Part shown: positions 1 to 11,926 of the stretch, piece after piece
Position numbering within the stretch: position 1 is the first letter of the stretch
Layout: the number at the start of each line of letters is the position of its first letter
DNA from: Prochilodus magdalenae
Lineage: Eukaryota > Chordata > Actinopteri > Characiformes > Prochilodontidae
Length of the DNA stretch: 64,000 bases
NCBI GenBank assembly: GCA_024036415.1
Contig: JAMWET010006788.1
Coordinates: 127,001 to 191,000 of the forward strand
Direction: 5' to 3'
Position numbers and translations under genes: made by a program
Notes under the pieces: model-generated
The model's database searches: none
What the model was told of the DNA's origin: nothing
The model's input: only the letters and a program-made list of their open reading frames with translations

Positions 1-329
1 ACAGCGCTAGCCACTGTGTCACCATGTCAGCTGTTCCCTGGAATTCAATATAGCCATATATCAAGCCAAGTACCAAAACTCTTTGTCTGCAGGGGTACTT
101 TTCCACACTACCAAAGTTCAGTCTTACAAGTTGGTTTTGCATTGTCTGCTTCTTCTCACCATCCAGATAATGCTAAACACATTCAGTGATGTTGAGGTCT
201 GGACTCTGAGCTGGTTCATGTTTCATTGTCTTCTGGAGAACACCACCTAGAAAAAGTGTTAACGCAGATGACTGGCTTCAATTGATCAGCCATACCATCC
301 TTGTTGACTCATCAAGTGTTTAGTAAGAA
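1..329. other. No recognisable feature
   Basis: I see no gene, RNA or clean repeat in this stretch. It is ordinary AT-rich intergenic sequence ending at the left edge of an LTR-like repeat. Confidence 0.5.
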
Positions 330-752
330 TGTAGAGGGGGGGGTTGAGGCGCGGATGCAACGTGCATAGTGGCTTTTTAATTGCATTTAGTCCAGGGAAC
401 AGGGGTCCAAAACACGTAGGGTGGGTATTTTCACACATAAGACGTAAAGATTCATAACTTTGCACAAAAGCCTGGGACAGAAAACCAAAAACCAGGGTCC
501 AGAACTACAAAGACTGGAAGAACTGGACAGAAAAAAAAAAGAGACTATCAACAAACAGAACTGGGCAAACAAAGGGATCTTAATACAGAAGTCCTAACTT
601 AGCTCAGGTGCTTGGGCAGTTCCGGGTGGATGGCCAGGGGCGGAGCAACTGGAGCATAAGGAAAAGCAATGTACTGCTATAACACAACCAGAGGGGGCGT
701 AGTTTGACATGGACAGGGACAGGCAGACAGATAGACAGACAGAGATGTAACA
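330..752 (-). mobile_element. Solo LTR-like element, minus strand
   Basis: Read on the minus strand, this stretch lines up along most of its length with the solo LTR at 62244-62678. Shared blocks are the start rich in CTGTCTG, a GCTCCGCCC block, TTAAGA-CCC-TTTGTTTGCCC, and the end with AATAAAA/AATTAAAA followed by CCACTATGCAC. The minus-strand start is TGTTACA and the end ...CTACA, giving TG...CA termini. No internal retrotransposon genes flank it, so it is probably a solo LTR. A 7-bp match CAAGTGT lies on both sides (313-319, 751-757), but the left copy does not abut the LTR, so a target duplication is not proved. Confidence 0.6.
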
Positions 753-1637
753 AGTGTCTTAGCACAGTAGAAGGACAGACAGAAACACCTGTGGACGTTG
801 GACGTGGAACTTGGTTGTGGTTTTAAGGTGCTGTGTGTAGAATAAACACTCCAACTGGAGCTAGACTGGCTCTCATTTATCTTCAGGCTCACTTCATATT
901 TCAGTGACATCTCTGTCCTATCCCTAATTACCTCGGAACTATTGATTTTCACTTCATCATGGAGCATCAATACATAAAAGACATAAGTGTAATTGGAAAT
1001 GTACTATGCTCTGTGTGGGTTTGTGATTTATGCTACTGACTAACAGTCATATTAAAGCCTATGCTGGCTCTCTTACGTTTCACATACTGACCTTTTATTA
1101 GCATTGCTCGCTCAAATGAAGGAAGACCTTGCAAACACCTATTAACATACACACCAGCATAATGTCAGTTTTCTACAAGATTCACATCGTAAGTAAACTT
1201 CAAGGACAGAAAAACATCATGATTCGTCAAAAATTCTCCAAATAAAATCAAAGAATCTCATAACCGAACCTTTTAAACAGACCAGATGTAAACAAACCCA
1301 TAACAGAGTGATGGAAACACCAAAAGTACAGAGAGGAAAGTACTCATAAACATGATGCAAGTTCAGAAACATGACTAGACCTGCTACATTTCACCAACAA
1401 ACATATTGTCACTGTCCAAAAATAAATCTCAATCTGTATCGATTTTTATTTTTACACGTCATTTGAACACAGCAGCTACTCTTTACACTGTGTGAAAAAT
1501 TCATGATGAAGGGACCAACAGAAATAGCCCAAAACCACTCCTAGTCCATTGACTTACATTAAAGTTAAATGAGGTTTCTGGCCTCTCCTGTAAAGTAGCC
1601 ATTTTGAAGATCCTGTTTTTTCTTTGCATTGCAATAA
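753..1637. other. Intergenic, nothing recognised
   Basis: No convincing coding sequence, RNA gene or known repeat was seen. Short open frames here have no family resemblance. Confidence 0.5.
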
Positions 1638-1639
1638 TA

Positions 1640-2242
1640 CAGGGGTTGGACAATGAAACTGAAACACCTGTCATTTTAGTGTGGGAGGTCTCATGGCTAA
1701 ATTGGACCAGCCTGGTGGCCAATCTTCATTAATTGCACATTTTTTGATTTGCAAACCATGTGTGGAAGAGCAGAGTGTGAAGGTTCAGTTAGCCGGTAAA
1801 GAGCACAGTTCTGCTCAAAAATTCTACTGCAATGCACACAGCCATTATGGGACATAAACCAGAGTTCAAAAGAGGACAACACTGTTGGTGCACGTCTTGC
1901 TGGCGCATGTGTGTTGACCAAGACAGGCAGCAAGTCTTTGTGATGTATCAAGAGCCGAACGGTAGCCTTCGCAGAAGGTCAATTGTCAGCATACTCCACC
2001 AATGAAGGGACGAATCCTCCAACAGCATCACGTCAGTTGACTGGCTAGCCACACTATACCGACCACGAGAATACAGATAGGCTTACAAGCGTCCGCACTT
2101 CTGACCACTGTGCAGGACGCAGTATATGTCATTCCCAAGACCAACTGACGCTGTATTGGCTGCAAAAGGAGGCCCTACACCATACTAATAAATGATTGTG
2201 GTCTAAAACCAGGTGGACAACCAGGTCATTGTCCAACCCCTG
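1640..2242. mobile_element. Internally deleted Tc1/mariner-type transposon
   Basis: A 603-bp element with perfect 17-bp terminal inverted repeats (1640-1656 and 2226-2242, each beginning CAGGGGTTGGACAATGA) and flanking TA dinucleotides (1638-1639, 2243-2244), the target duplication of the Tc1/mariner superfamily. The interior resembles the two ends of a widespread teleost Tc1-like element, but the transposase is almost wholly deleted and what remains is broken by stops, so it is non-autonomous. Confidence 0.85.
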
Positions 2243-2244
2243 TA

Positions 2245-3688
2245 TGTTTATGCTGTTAGACAGACCATAATACTCTCAAGTGTCCATGTGTCTTGTTCAG
2301 GTATGCCTTTGACAATTACCATGGTTATGTGACCCTCTCTCTGGCTACCTGGGTGGTTTAGTATAGTGACAGTAAACTCTTTCTTGCTAACTCTCTAACT
2401 CTGAACTAATATGCTAGCTATGGATTAGGCTAGACTTCAACTGACTCATTTCCACAGTGGTTAATAATGACCGGTCTGGTTTACAGAGATGCAGGGCTAA
2501 TGGGTAGTGAAATGTTATAGAAGCCAGACATTAAAAACCGAGCTGGTCATTTAATTATTTAATTCGATCTCCCCATTGTATTTCTATTCATGATGCATGT
2601 TGCCTTTTCCGAAGACGACACATGTAGCTTTGAGCTATTGGCTGTATTTGTCTTGTGACCCCTGGCTCCCATCACCACCACTGTAAATGAAGTCTTGTTT
2701 CTAAAATGCACCATTTATTCCACATCAGGTCTAATTTCAGGTCCAGTGTTAGCACAGTTTTGTGTACCAGCATATCAGCCTCTCTTTGTCCATAGCATTG
2801 TAGCATCAGTGTAGACGTGGAAAACGTGGTGCTTTAAGCAGATTCCTTTTTATTGAACTTGGCAGCAGGAGAGAACTGCCGCTCAGGGCTATAAAGCACA
2901 GGGCATAGTGGGCCTGGTCACAACAGCCAACACAATCTGGCACAACAAAGCACATATAACATTGTTACAGTTAGCTCATCTTCGCCAAGCGGCGACTTAC
3001 TGACAGTAAAAGTACCTCTCCTACCGCAGCCGTGGCGTCTCCTGTAAGCCTGTGTGTTGGGTCTCTGCTTAGCAACCAGTGGCGGACGCAGTATTAAATA
3101 GGCTGTTTTCGTTGCGGTGCCTTTAAGAATGATATATGCAAACGAGCTCTGTTCTGATTGGCTGCTCTGCATTGCGTCTCATTCAGACAGCAGTCCCGGC
3201 TGAAACGACCTTTACAACTACAGTGTGAGTGGGCGGGGCTAATCTGCTGTACGCCGAATAAAAGCTACGTGAACGTGCTGGTTTTTGTTACGGTGAGCTC
3301 AAAACAGACAGCTTGGTGGCCATATATCATATGGACTGAATAGACCGGGGAGTGAAGCGAATCCTTTGAAGCTGTGGGAGTGTTTGCATACTACTCTGAT
3401 AAACTCTTACTTAACTTTTACGGGCCTTTTAAAACATCAAACTGTTATTTACATTGCATAAAAAGGGATTTGCTGCGGTCGGGACAAAGCCTTTTATCGG
3501 CCAAACGCTAGCTTTACAGGAAAAGGAGAAAATATGGTTTACTGTTGATGTGAGTCTATGGAAGCACACTTGGAGATGCAAGGTTTCGTTCCATAAGCAG
3601 TGATATTAATGTACAACATTTCACTGTTTCATTCAAAAAGAGCAAGTATTTATGAAGTAAACCATATAAACTGCAGATAATAATAAGA
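2245..3688. other. Intergenic with a promoter-like patch
   Basis: No gene is recognised. The part from about 2950 to 3350 is richer in C+G and CpG than its surroundings. It holds an inverted CCAAT box (ATTGG near 3157), a GC box (GGGCGGGGC at 3231-3239) and a TATA-like AATAAAAG near 3257. No open frame that looks like a gene follows, so promoter function is only a possibility. Confidence 0.3.
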
Positions 3689-3774
3689 GATTCATTAGCA
3701 GTATCCTAGCTATGCCTCCTCTACTGTAACAGAGAGGCAAGGGGGTTCTGGCTCCACAAAGCTGCACAAAGGTT

Positions 3775-4663
3775 GCACCCAGAAAGAATCAACTGACAGG
3801 AATGAAACGTGATGGACAGGTGTGATGTAAGCAAGGATGGACCTTATCCCTGTACCTGACTAACCCAACAGCCATGACCGGGGACATTTAGTGAGCAGTG
3901 ATGCCTTCCTATTGAGTCAACTAACCTGCACTATACCCGTCAATCATTGGAAGATGGCGGTTTGATGTTAGATCCCAAGACTTGGCACTGTTGGGCGCAG
4001 CCAGACTGTCATGGGAGTGACTCAAGGAATTCGCAGCAGATCAATTCTTCGAGATGTATGATTCCCTACTGTGGACCAAGATGAACAAATTTGCTTCCAC
4101 ACTTATCCAGAATGTAAGTGTCATTCCACCTGCACCATACCTGTGGGATACGTATTAGAATATTCAAGCTGCATGGGATGGATTATCACAGGACACCATT
4201 ATGAACCTCTACAAGCCCATGCTGAGATGGCTTGCATGTTGGGTTAGCAAACATGGCGGTCTGATGCCATACTAAGAGACATTTACATTTATGGCTTTTA
4301 GCTGAAGCTCTTATCCAGAACTTACAAGGTTAATCATATTACAGGGAGGCCAATGTAGTGTTAGGAGTCTTGCCCAAGGGCTCTTATTGGTGTAGCTCAG
4401 CATAGTCATAGTCAGGTACATAATCGAACCCCAGTCTCCCACATGAGACTGTAGCTTCCTGGCGGGTTGTGGTGTTATCCACTGCGCCACACCAACCAGA
4501 GACACTACTTCTGTATCTGTAGCTCAGTAAATATTGATCAAATCGGTCTAATCATATCAGATCATATCAGTCTATCATTATTTATTGTTCCTGGTGGCAT
4601 TTACCTTCCTTCCCAAGACCACTGCAATCCCACACTTCTTTCTGGGTACAACTACGATGAGTG
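3775..4663 (+). mobile_element. Tc1-like transposon remnant (ACTCATCAT family), interrupted by a SINE
   Basis: This is one of at least six copies in the window of the same Tc1-like family, whose ends read CACTCATCAT... and ...GATGAGTG next to TA. Here the left part (about 3775-4280) carries decayed transposase sequence. The right end (4504-4663) finishes ACGATGAGTG before TA. A SINE with its own target duplication splits the copy at 4281-4497. The transposase frame is lost. Confidence 0.7.
4281..4497 (-). mobile_element. tRNA-derived SINE inserted in a Tc1 copy
   Basis: A minus-strand SINE. Its tRNA-like head (right side) starts with TGGTTGGTGTGGCGCAGTGG and contains a degraded B-box-like GGTTCGA-type motif, and its 3' tail (left side) carries the CTTATCCAGA...TTACA core common in fish SINEs and LINEs. 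The host sequence AGAGAC is duplicated on both sides (4275-4280 and 4498-4503), which defines the insertion precisely and shows that it post-dates the surrounding Tc1 copy. Related copies lie at 16591-16802 and 18532-18747. Confidence 0.8.
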
Positions 4664-5549
4664 TACTTTGAGGGGGGGGGGGTATTTAAGCTTACCAGAC
4701 AAAAACTTAGTCATAAATTATAGCACGTCACTGTTTTATTAAAAAGAGCAAGTATTTACGAACTGATCCATACATCCAGTACATCCAGAACATCCAGTTC
4801 TTGCTTTCACTCTCTCCCTCTCGTGATATTTCCCTTTAAAAAGCCAGAAGCTGATCTGGCTACTACACTTGCCAAATTGGGAACTTTTAATTATAATAAA
4901 AGTCTGTCCGTTCTCGTAACAGGAAAATGTCAGTTCTTCCTGTCCGACTCGATGCTCTCTTTGAGGAGTGCGTTAATGGAGCAATTGCACTGACATGGTT
5001 TAATCCACTGAGATTGAATTGTCTGCTCATAAAAGCGTCTGGACACTTTTCACAGTTTCTCAGAATGATGAGTCACGGAACGTATCGGTAACAAGGCGAA
5101 GCATCCTTAATGATTTATTTGCCCCAGTTTAGATTTGATGGAGGTTTGCAAATTGTATGCAAGTTGATTATAGTTTTTCCTTTTCTGCTTTTGCATGCGT
5201 TTTATTGGGTGGATTGCTTTCACGGAAGTGGAAACCTTCACCCTGTCCCAAGTTAACGAGGCTTCTAAGAGAAGTTTGGCTGAAAAACCTCAGGAGCCCA
5301 AATCTGTTGTGAATAACACAATCATGCTCAGTGGACATGAAGGGTTGCTTAAAATTTCCCTAATTTGAACAGGTACATTGATTCTACCTGCATGAAATAT
5401 GCTACATCAGCATATTTCCTACCCTGTGATGGTCTGGTGACCTGTCTGGGGTGTTTCCAGGCCTCCTCTCAGTGAGAACTGGGATAAGCCTTAGCACACT
5501 CCATGAACAAGGAGGATATGAGGTTTAGATGATGAATGAATGAACACAC
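4664..5549. other. Intergenic, nothing recognised
   Basis: No gene or clear repeat is seen apart from a short G run near 4672-4681. Confidence 0.45.
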
Positions 5550-6261
5550 ACTGATCAGGCGTAACATTGTGGCCACCTCAATGTATCTACATTCTTCTTC
5601 CAGTTATTCGCTCCACGTACCATACGATGCACGTTGTAGTTCAACAATTACAGGCTGTAGTCCATCTGATTCTCTGTATTATGACACTGACGTGGTGGTG
5701 GTGGTCTGTTATTGTGTGTGGTGCTGGTGTGAGTGAATCAGACACAGCAGTGCTGCTGGAGTGTTTAAACACTGTGTCCACTCACTGTCCACTCTATTAG
5801 ACACTCCTACCTTGCTGGTCCACCTTGTAGCTGTACAGTCAGAGACGCTGCTGTACAATCTCTGATGGTCATCCTGTAGTCCTTCATCAGTGGTTAAAGG
5901 ATGCTGCCCACAGGACATTGCCCACAGGATTCTCCCCCAGGATGCTGTTGACTGGATAGTGTTGGTTGGTGGACGATTCTCTGATCCACTCACACCAGCA
6001 CAACACACACCAACACACAACTTGAATGTCAGTGTCACTGCAGTGCTGAGAATGATCCACCACCCACATCATACCTGCTCTGTGGTGGTCCTGTGGGGGT
6101 CCTGACCATTGAAGAACAGGGTAATACAGTATACAGAGAAACAGATGGACTACAGCCTGTAAGTGTAGAACTACAGAGTGTCCTATATGATCAGGGGGTC
6201 TGATAAAATGGATTTGGAGTTTAGACACATTGAGGTGGCCAGAATGTTATGCCTGATCAGT
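5550..6261. mobile_element. Fold-back type non-autonomous DNA transposon, copy 1
   Basis: About 712 bp, bounded by 35-bp terminal inverted repeats (5550-5584 and 6227-6261) that differ at only a few positions and begin ACTGATCAGGC. Large parts of the interior are also inverted copies of each other (for example the CACTGACGTGG/GATCCACTCACACCAGCAC blocks), so the element could fold into a long hairpin. It has no transposase. The centre holds degenerate copies of a 16-bp repeat related to CCTGTGGGCAGCGT. Fragments of the same family lie at 11180-11890 and 35375-35790. I saw no clear target duplication, so the superfamily is left open. Confidence 0.75.
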
Positions 6262-7440
6262 TTACCTACTATGTGTAAGTAATGAACTGTATTCAGGATA
6301 ATGTAACAGCGTGTACATGATGTATACATTTGAATAATGTAATTTCCACCATATGTTTTCTGTGTAAATGTTTGCGTGTCATTCAGAACAGGTCTCCAGC
6401 TCTTTCAGCTATACTACACTGCTTTGTAACAAGACTCTTCTAGCTGCAAACATCACATCAGGCATTCAGTTGCACCCCAGAGATGCCAGCAGCGTACCAA
6501 CAGCAATAATGAATCCGATTATAGGCGCACAGGGCTTGGTGATGATGTGAGCTGCAGCTAATAGGAGAAAATGGAAAACCACTCTAATCACTGGGTGCAA
6601 TTAAGTGAGACATTACCAGTATCCTAACTGTGCCTCCTCTTCCCTAACAGAGAGGGCAGGGTCTTCTGGCTCTCTGTTACCTTCAATACACCTCAGATCT
6701 GTTCATGCTTGTAGGCTGTTCACGTAATTGTCATTTCTGTTTTCTCATTTATTTTCTTATTCTTTTTTTTGTTATGTGATCAACACAAAAACCACTAAAT
6801 TAACATAGTGCAGATTGTGTAATTTGACTGATTTGAAATTGTTTGCCAGGCTATATAAGCTCACCACACAAACAAGTAGTCATCTAGCATGTTTAAGGTG
6901 GTAGTAACTTCAAGCTCCTGTAGATGGTGCTGCACAAGAATGATGGGTCTATAAATACCTGAAGGGTGCGAGTGACGGGATCCATAGATTGAGAAGAGGT
7001 GCTACAGTGCATGATTGGCTAAAAGGAGTGACTGAGCATTTGGGCGTGGCCAAAGACCATAGTGTGAAGGATGTAGCTGAATCTGCAGGTGTATGGAAGC
7101 ATGTGGTCATACAGGTCTTCAGTGGTGGCAAAAATCCCAGTCTACAGGGAATTCTCCTCGGAATGGTGCCAGGAAAGGCATCCACCAAATCTGGCCCAAC
7201 CGACCCGTTCTTTGATGCAAGAGTTTCTGAACAGTGATGTGGTCTATATCTAGAAACTTGTCCAGTCCATGCCAAATCCAGTCCCAGCTGTTATTTGTGC
7301 TTGGGGAGGTATTACGTGCTGTTAGGTACGTTTCAGTGACAGGGTGCTGATTTTTTGTCTGCTGAGCTTATATTATCCAGTCTGTGATTTACATAGACCA
7401 GGAAGTGATCTACAGCTATATATTCAATCCAAGTTACATT
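6262..7440. other. Intergenic with unclassified repeat fragments
   Basis: The stretch 6606-6674 resembles 3689-3756 at roughly four positions in five. The part 6890-7300 has an open frame (6989-7237) with some transposase-like flavour, but I cannot place it in a family. No host gene was recognised. Confidence 0.35.
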
Positions 7441-7910
7441 ATTGTTACTTTCTTAACTGGGAGGTAAAAAAAAGTAGACTGAAGTGCCTTTCGTTTAGGT
7501 GTACTTAGTAAAGTCCCTTGAACTTATGATTAGTGCACTGAAGGTGTGCTTAGTATGCTATATATGTAATTAGTGCTACTAAATATATATTTAATAAAAT
7601 AGAACTAATTAAACTTAACTGTGCTAGTTTGAGACACCTCTTAGATTCATTTAGAGATATGTGTGTACATATTAAAGTACAATGTGGGTACATTAAAATA
7701 TATGTATATATACACTTATTTAGTATCTCTGTTAAGTACACTAAAGTCCTGCTAAGGCAAATATATATGTAATTATTACACTTGTAATATTCACATTTTG
7801 CACTTGTATTAAGCACACAAAACACTAATGGGCTTGAAGTGCACTTGCTGGTATTAAAGTTTATTTCTAGTACATTTAAATATACTTAATGTTTACCTGG
7901 GAAATGATGC
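7441..7910. repeat. AT-rich repeat with recurring short motifs
   Basis: AT-rich sequence with many variants of short words such as AGTGCACT, AGTACACT and GTGTACTTAGTA and runs of TATATGTA. It looks like a degraded, partly self-complementary non-coding repeat. No coding potential was seen. Confidence 0.4.
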
Positions 7911-8059
7911 TTTAAATCCATATTAATAGTGATGTATTACATAAATACCTAGCAATCCCCATTATTATAATGTTAGCTTTTACTCCAAAATGGATCCACA
8001 TTTCACCTCATCTATCAACCACTCCATCTCACGCTGAACAAAGTCTGATTAACGCACGC

Positions 8060-8936
8060 TGAGCTAAAATTAGGGCTGGGTTTATTTAACAAGTTGACAG
8101 CATACAACATATTCCAAGCAAACATAGTACAGGGGAGAGGCAAAGTCATATACAAAGAGGCAGGCAGAAGTCAAAGCCAAACAAGCAATCAAAAAAAGGG
8201 CAACAAAAATCAGAGGGCAGAGGAGAACCAGAGATCAAATAGAGTCAGAAACTGGAAAGTCAGAATGAGTATCACTGGGATAGAACGCTCGGTAAAGCAA
8301 CGGGAGTTGGCAATACTCCACCAAGACTAAGAGGCAGACCAGGGTTAATAATTAACAGGTGTGTAAAATCAGAACTCGTGTGATCTCGATCTAGGAGATG
8401 ACCAGGGATTGGTACGTCTCTGTACATGGCTTTGAAACTAAACAGCGACTTCTTTCTTATGCCAGGCTGTGTTTAGCAGTCAAATACGACGTTTGCGAGG
8501 CAACAGGTGTGATACTCTCCTAAAAGGGCATCTCAGATTTATTAGGCCTGAAACACAGTCTGCTTATTCATATGTACACAGTTCCACATATAGGGCGACA
8601 GCATTAAATATATTCATATTGACAGTATTTATGAGTTGTGCCAGCGACTTGAAAAACTGAGTAATCACAGAGAGACCCACACGGTACGCACAGAGCGGCA
8701 ATACTTCACAACGGGTCAATGGGAGAGAGAAGTATATATATACACACAGACTAAATTAACTACAGGTGTGATCAATACTCTGGTGATTCAGATCTGGGAA
8801 ACGGAACAGGATTGGGAGATGGCGGACATGTGAGAGTGATGTCACTGGGTGGTGGCTTATGGGAAATGGAATGCAGGAGATCAGGAGTGGAAGGAGAGCA
8901 AGCAGGTGTGACATCACTTTATAAACCTACATAACA
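8060..8936. repeat. LTR-like non-coding repeat(s)
   Basis: Two similar non-coding segments follow each other, each with an ACAGGTGTG...GATCT...GGGA block (near 8357-8410 and 8764-8820). They resemble minus-oriented LTR sequence of teleost retrotransposons, and the right edge reads ...CTACATAACA. Neither the left boundary nor a target duplication could be set. Confidence 0.35.
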
Positions 8937-9004
8937 GATTCCCCAAAATAGAAACAATAAATTAAATATTACAACTCCTAATATTTAAATGTTTTTGAAT
9001 TTTC

Positions 9005-9480
9005 TAATATCAAATCAAATCACTTTTATTGTCACATCACATTTTCACACATGAGTGAAAAACTTAGGTGCGTAGTCCCTTACAGTACTTCAATACAAAC
9101 ATATAAATTGGACATAAATATATACAATACTAAACACAAAATCTCTGTTTATACTAATTTACAGTTATAAATATAAAAGTTATGAATAAAAAACTATGAT
9201 ATATGCAGATGTACAAATGACCATATAGCACTATGGTAAGGCTGAGGTAGATGAGAGATGCAGGGTATATACAGGGCATAGAATATTATATATGTATATA
9301 CATACACTACAGATATACAGTGTGGATGGAAGATAACAGTAGGTCAGTCTATATGTGCAAGTGTAATATGCTAATGTAAAGTGCAGAGTGATGATTGTCC
9401 ATGTAGATCATCGTATAGATGATATAGGTGAGATGTGCTGAACCAGGTCCATATACTGGTGCATCAGCACTACTCACTGT
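9005..9480 (-). mobile_element. Non-LTR retrotransposon 3' tail (AAATC repeat type)
   Basis: Begins with AAATC pentamers followed by CACTTTTATTGTCACATCAC. The same order of sequence recurs at 53283-53520, including the stretch ending in a CTATGGTAAGGCT block. The simple-repeat tail on the left implies a minus-strand LINE or SINE 3' end. The clade cannot be fixed by eye. Confidence 0.55.
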
Positions 9481-9675
9481 TAAGTAGCCTGATGACTCGG
9501 GGGCGGCTGGTTCTGGACTTTATACTTCGGAATAGATAGATAATAGAATAGATAATAAATATAAACAGGTTCAAGTGCCAAAATCTTCCTGCACACCAAG
9601 CTAGTTTTTACTAGCCCATGTAAATGACATGACAGTACTGTATTATTTAAATCTGCTTTCAAAACTGTCCATGAA

Positions 9676-9860
9676 ATAAGATAAGATAATCCTTTATTAG
9701 TCCCACAGTGGGGAAATTCACAGTGTTACAGCAGCAAAGGGATAGCAAGGTACTCAGTACAAAAAATAAGAACAGAACAATCTAAACATCATAAATAATA
9801 AAAGTCAAAACCTCTGGAGAATCTTATTTACAGATCAGTGCGACTCTCAGTGAGTACCCA
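9676..9860 (-). mobile_element. Non-LTR retrotransposon 3' tail (AAGAT repeat type)
   Basis: Starts with AAGAT pentamers, then AATCCTTTATTAGTCCCACA and GTGGGGAAATTCACAG, a teleost LINE 3'-end pattern seen on the minus strand. Only the extreme 3' end is present (5' truncated). Confidence 0.55.
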
Positions 9861-10446
9861 TTATAGAGATGATTAGAGAAGCTTTACTGACATAGCTGTA
9901 TTCTATACACCTATATCTGTCTGTAAAGCTATAATGAATGCAGTTGCCCCTTTAAAGTTTGATGAATTAAAGGAATGACAGTCAAAACAATCCAAATCAA
10001 GACATTTTCAAATAATTAAGGTCTAACCATTGTGGATCGTATAAACCCACTGCCATGTGCATGCTCACAGAAGTCATTAACTCAGCCAAGGGCTGGGTTC
10101 ATGCTACATGAAATTCAATTAGGAGCCATTTAAGGAGGTTCTAAGCATGATGCACTCGCTGTAAATGCTCCCTGCTGTCATGCCTCCCACTGTAAGTGCC
10201 CTATGTGGCACTCCTTATGTGAGGCGTCTTTATTCCAGACAGAGACGTAGGTATGACATAAGCAGGTGGGCTTGAGTTGGAACACAGAGGACGTGTGTAT
10301 AAGCAAGGCAGTCTGTCTGTGACCAGCTCAAACAAATTAAATCATAGCCTGGACATCAATTTCCTAATACTGATCGACTGATGAGGGAAAGGCGTTTGTG
10401 TATGTGATTGTATAGTAATGAGTATTAGGTGGTGGTTAGAATTAAG
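9861..10446. other. Intergenic, nothing recognised
   Basis: No gene or repeat with recognisable structure. Confidence 0.45.
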
Positions 10447-10990
10447 ACTTCGAGACCGACGTGTGCAGAATTAAAAAAACAGAAACTGTTTATTTATAAC
10501 CAGGCGATCTCAGCAAGCACCAGAAAACAGCAAAACAATAGGAGAAGCTAAATCAGAGTCAGGGACAGGCGGAGGTCAGAACCAGGTAGTACAAGCAGCA
10601 AGGGCAAACAGGTTTAAAGGGGGAGACCGAAGGGGAAAACCAAAGAGAGAAAGCAGAGATTCAAACCGGAGAGTCAGAGCACGAGCAAAAGGGATTAGGC
10701 GAAAGAGTAGTAGAGGAACGAAGGGAGTCGGAAACCAGAATAAGACAATACGAGGAAAGACCGCTCAGGATTGCTAAACAATGTTTGGGAAAGCTTCGCA
10801 GGGAACCCGTGTGACACACAGCCTTAAATACAGGCAGTAATTAAACACAGCTGGGGTTAAAACTCGGGCGATCTAGAGCGAATCACGGAGTCCGAACGGG
10901 GGCGCATAGACATGACGTCATCGAGCGTGGCCCTCTGGGAAGTGGAGTCCCGAAGAGCGGAGAAGCCGGGGGAGACGCGGAGGCGTGACA
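10447..10990 (-). mobile_element. Probable solo LTR, minus strand
   Basis: On the minus strand the sequence begins TGTCACGCC, a common teleost LTR start, is GC- and CpG-rich at that end, and carries an AATAAA-like signal near its other end (around 10490). TAAG flanks both sides (10443-10446, 10991-10994), compatible with a 4-bp target duplication. The far terminus reads ...GAAGT rather than ...CA, so the boundary is uncertain. Confidence 0.45.
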
Positions 10991-11179
10991 TAAGGCTAGT
11001 GATGTTGAACATTGAAAGGCCACTGAGACTAAATGACTGGTGGAATTTTGTATGTTGTCTTTATTTAATATAATAAATAATAATTAATTAATAATAAATA
11101 CAACAACAACATTAATAACAATAAAGCTATATACAGATCTACATACATACTCACCAGCCCTTTCAGGAAGTACACCACC

Positions 11180-11890
11180 TTGTATCTTATTGTCCATCTC
11201 CTTCACTTACCATACAGGAGCACTGTGTAGTTCTAGACAGTATGCTCTGTATAGTTTATTAAACTGTTCGTCAATGGTCAAGACCCCCCTGGACCACCAC
11301 AGAGCAGGTAATATATGGATGGAGGATCATTCTCAACACTGCAGTGACACTGACGTGGTTGTGCTAGTGTGAGTGGATCAGACACAGCAGTACTGCTGGA
11401 TATCTCACTGTCACTGAGAATCAGCCACCAACCAAACCTATCCAGCTAACAGCGCTCTGTGGGCAGCGCTCTGTGGGCAGCGTCCTGTGGGCAGCAGCCT
11501 GTGACCACTGATGAAGAACTGGCGGATGACCAACCCTACACTGTGCAGCAGCAGATGAGCTATCGTCTCTATCTGTACATCTACAAGGTGGACCAGCAAG
11601 GTAGGAGTGTCTAATAGAGTGGACAGTGAGTGGACATGGTGTTTAAACACTCCAGCAGCACTGCTGTGTCCGATCCACTCACACCAGCACCACACACACT
11701 AACACACCACCACCACGCCAGTGTCACTGCAGTGTTGTGCACGATCCACCACCCACCTAATACCTCCCTGTGGGGGTCCTGACCATTGAAGACCAGGCTA
11801 ATACAGTATACAGAGAAACAGATGAACTAGTCTGTAACTGTAGAACTACAAAGTACTCCTATATAATAAAGTGGCTGGTCAGTGTATATG
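11180..11890. mobile_element. Fold-back type DNA transposon, copy 2
   Basis: Shares the interior of the element at 5550-6261: the GTGACACTGACGTGG and GATCCACTCACACCAGCAC blocks and a central array of four CTGTGGGCAGCG-type units (about 11451-11506). Right end ...AAGTGGCTGGTCAGTGT. The terminal repeats are less well preserved than in copy 1. Confidence 0.65.
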
Positions 11891-11926
11891 ATATTCATAC
11901 TTAAAAAAAAAAAAACAGACCAGAGT

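Noticed and set aside
5709..6228. Minus-strand open frames of 109 and 113 codons
   Set aside because: They lie wholly within the fold-back transposon and reflect its inverted repeats.
7550..7825. 91-codon Tyr/Ile/Leu-rich minus-strand frame
   Set aside because: An AT-rich repeat region; composition explains the frame and no family is recognised.
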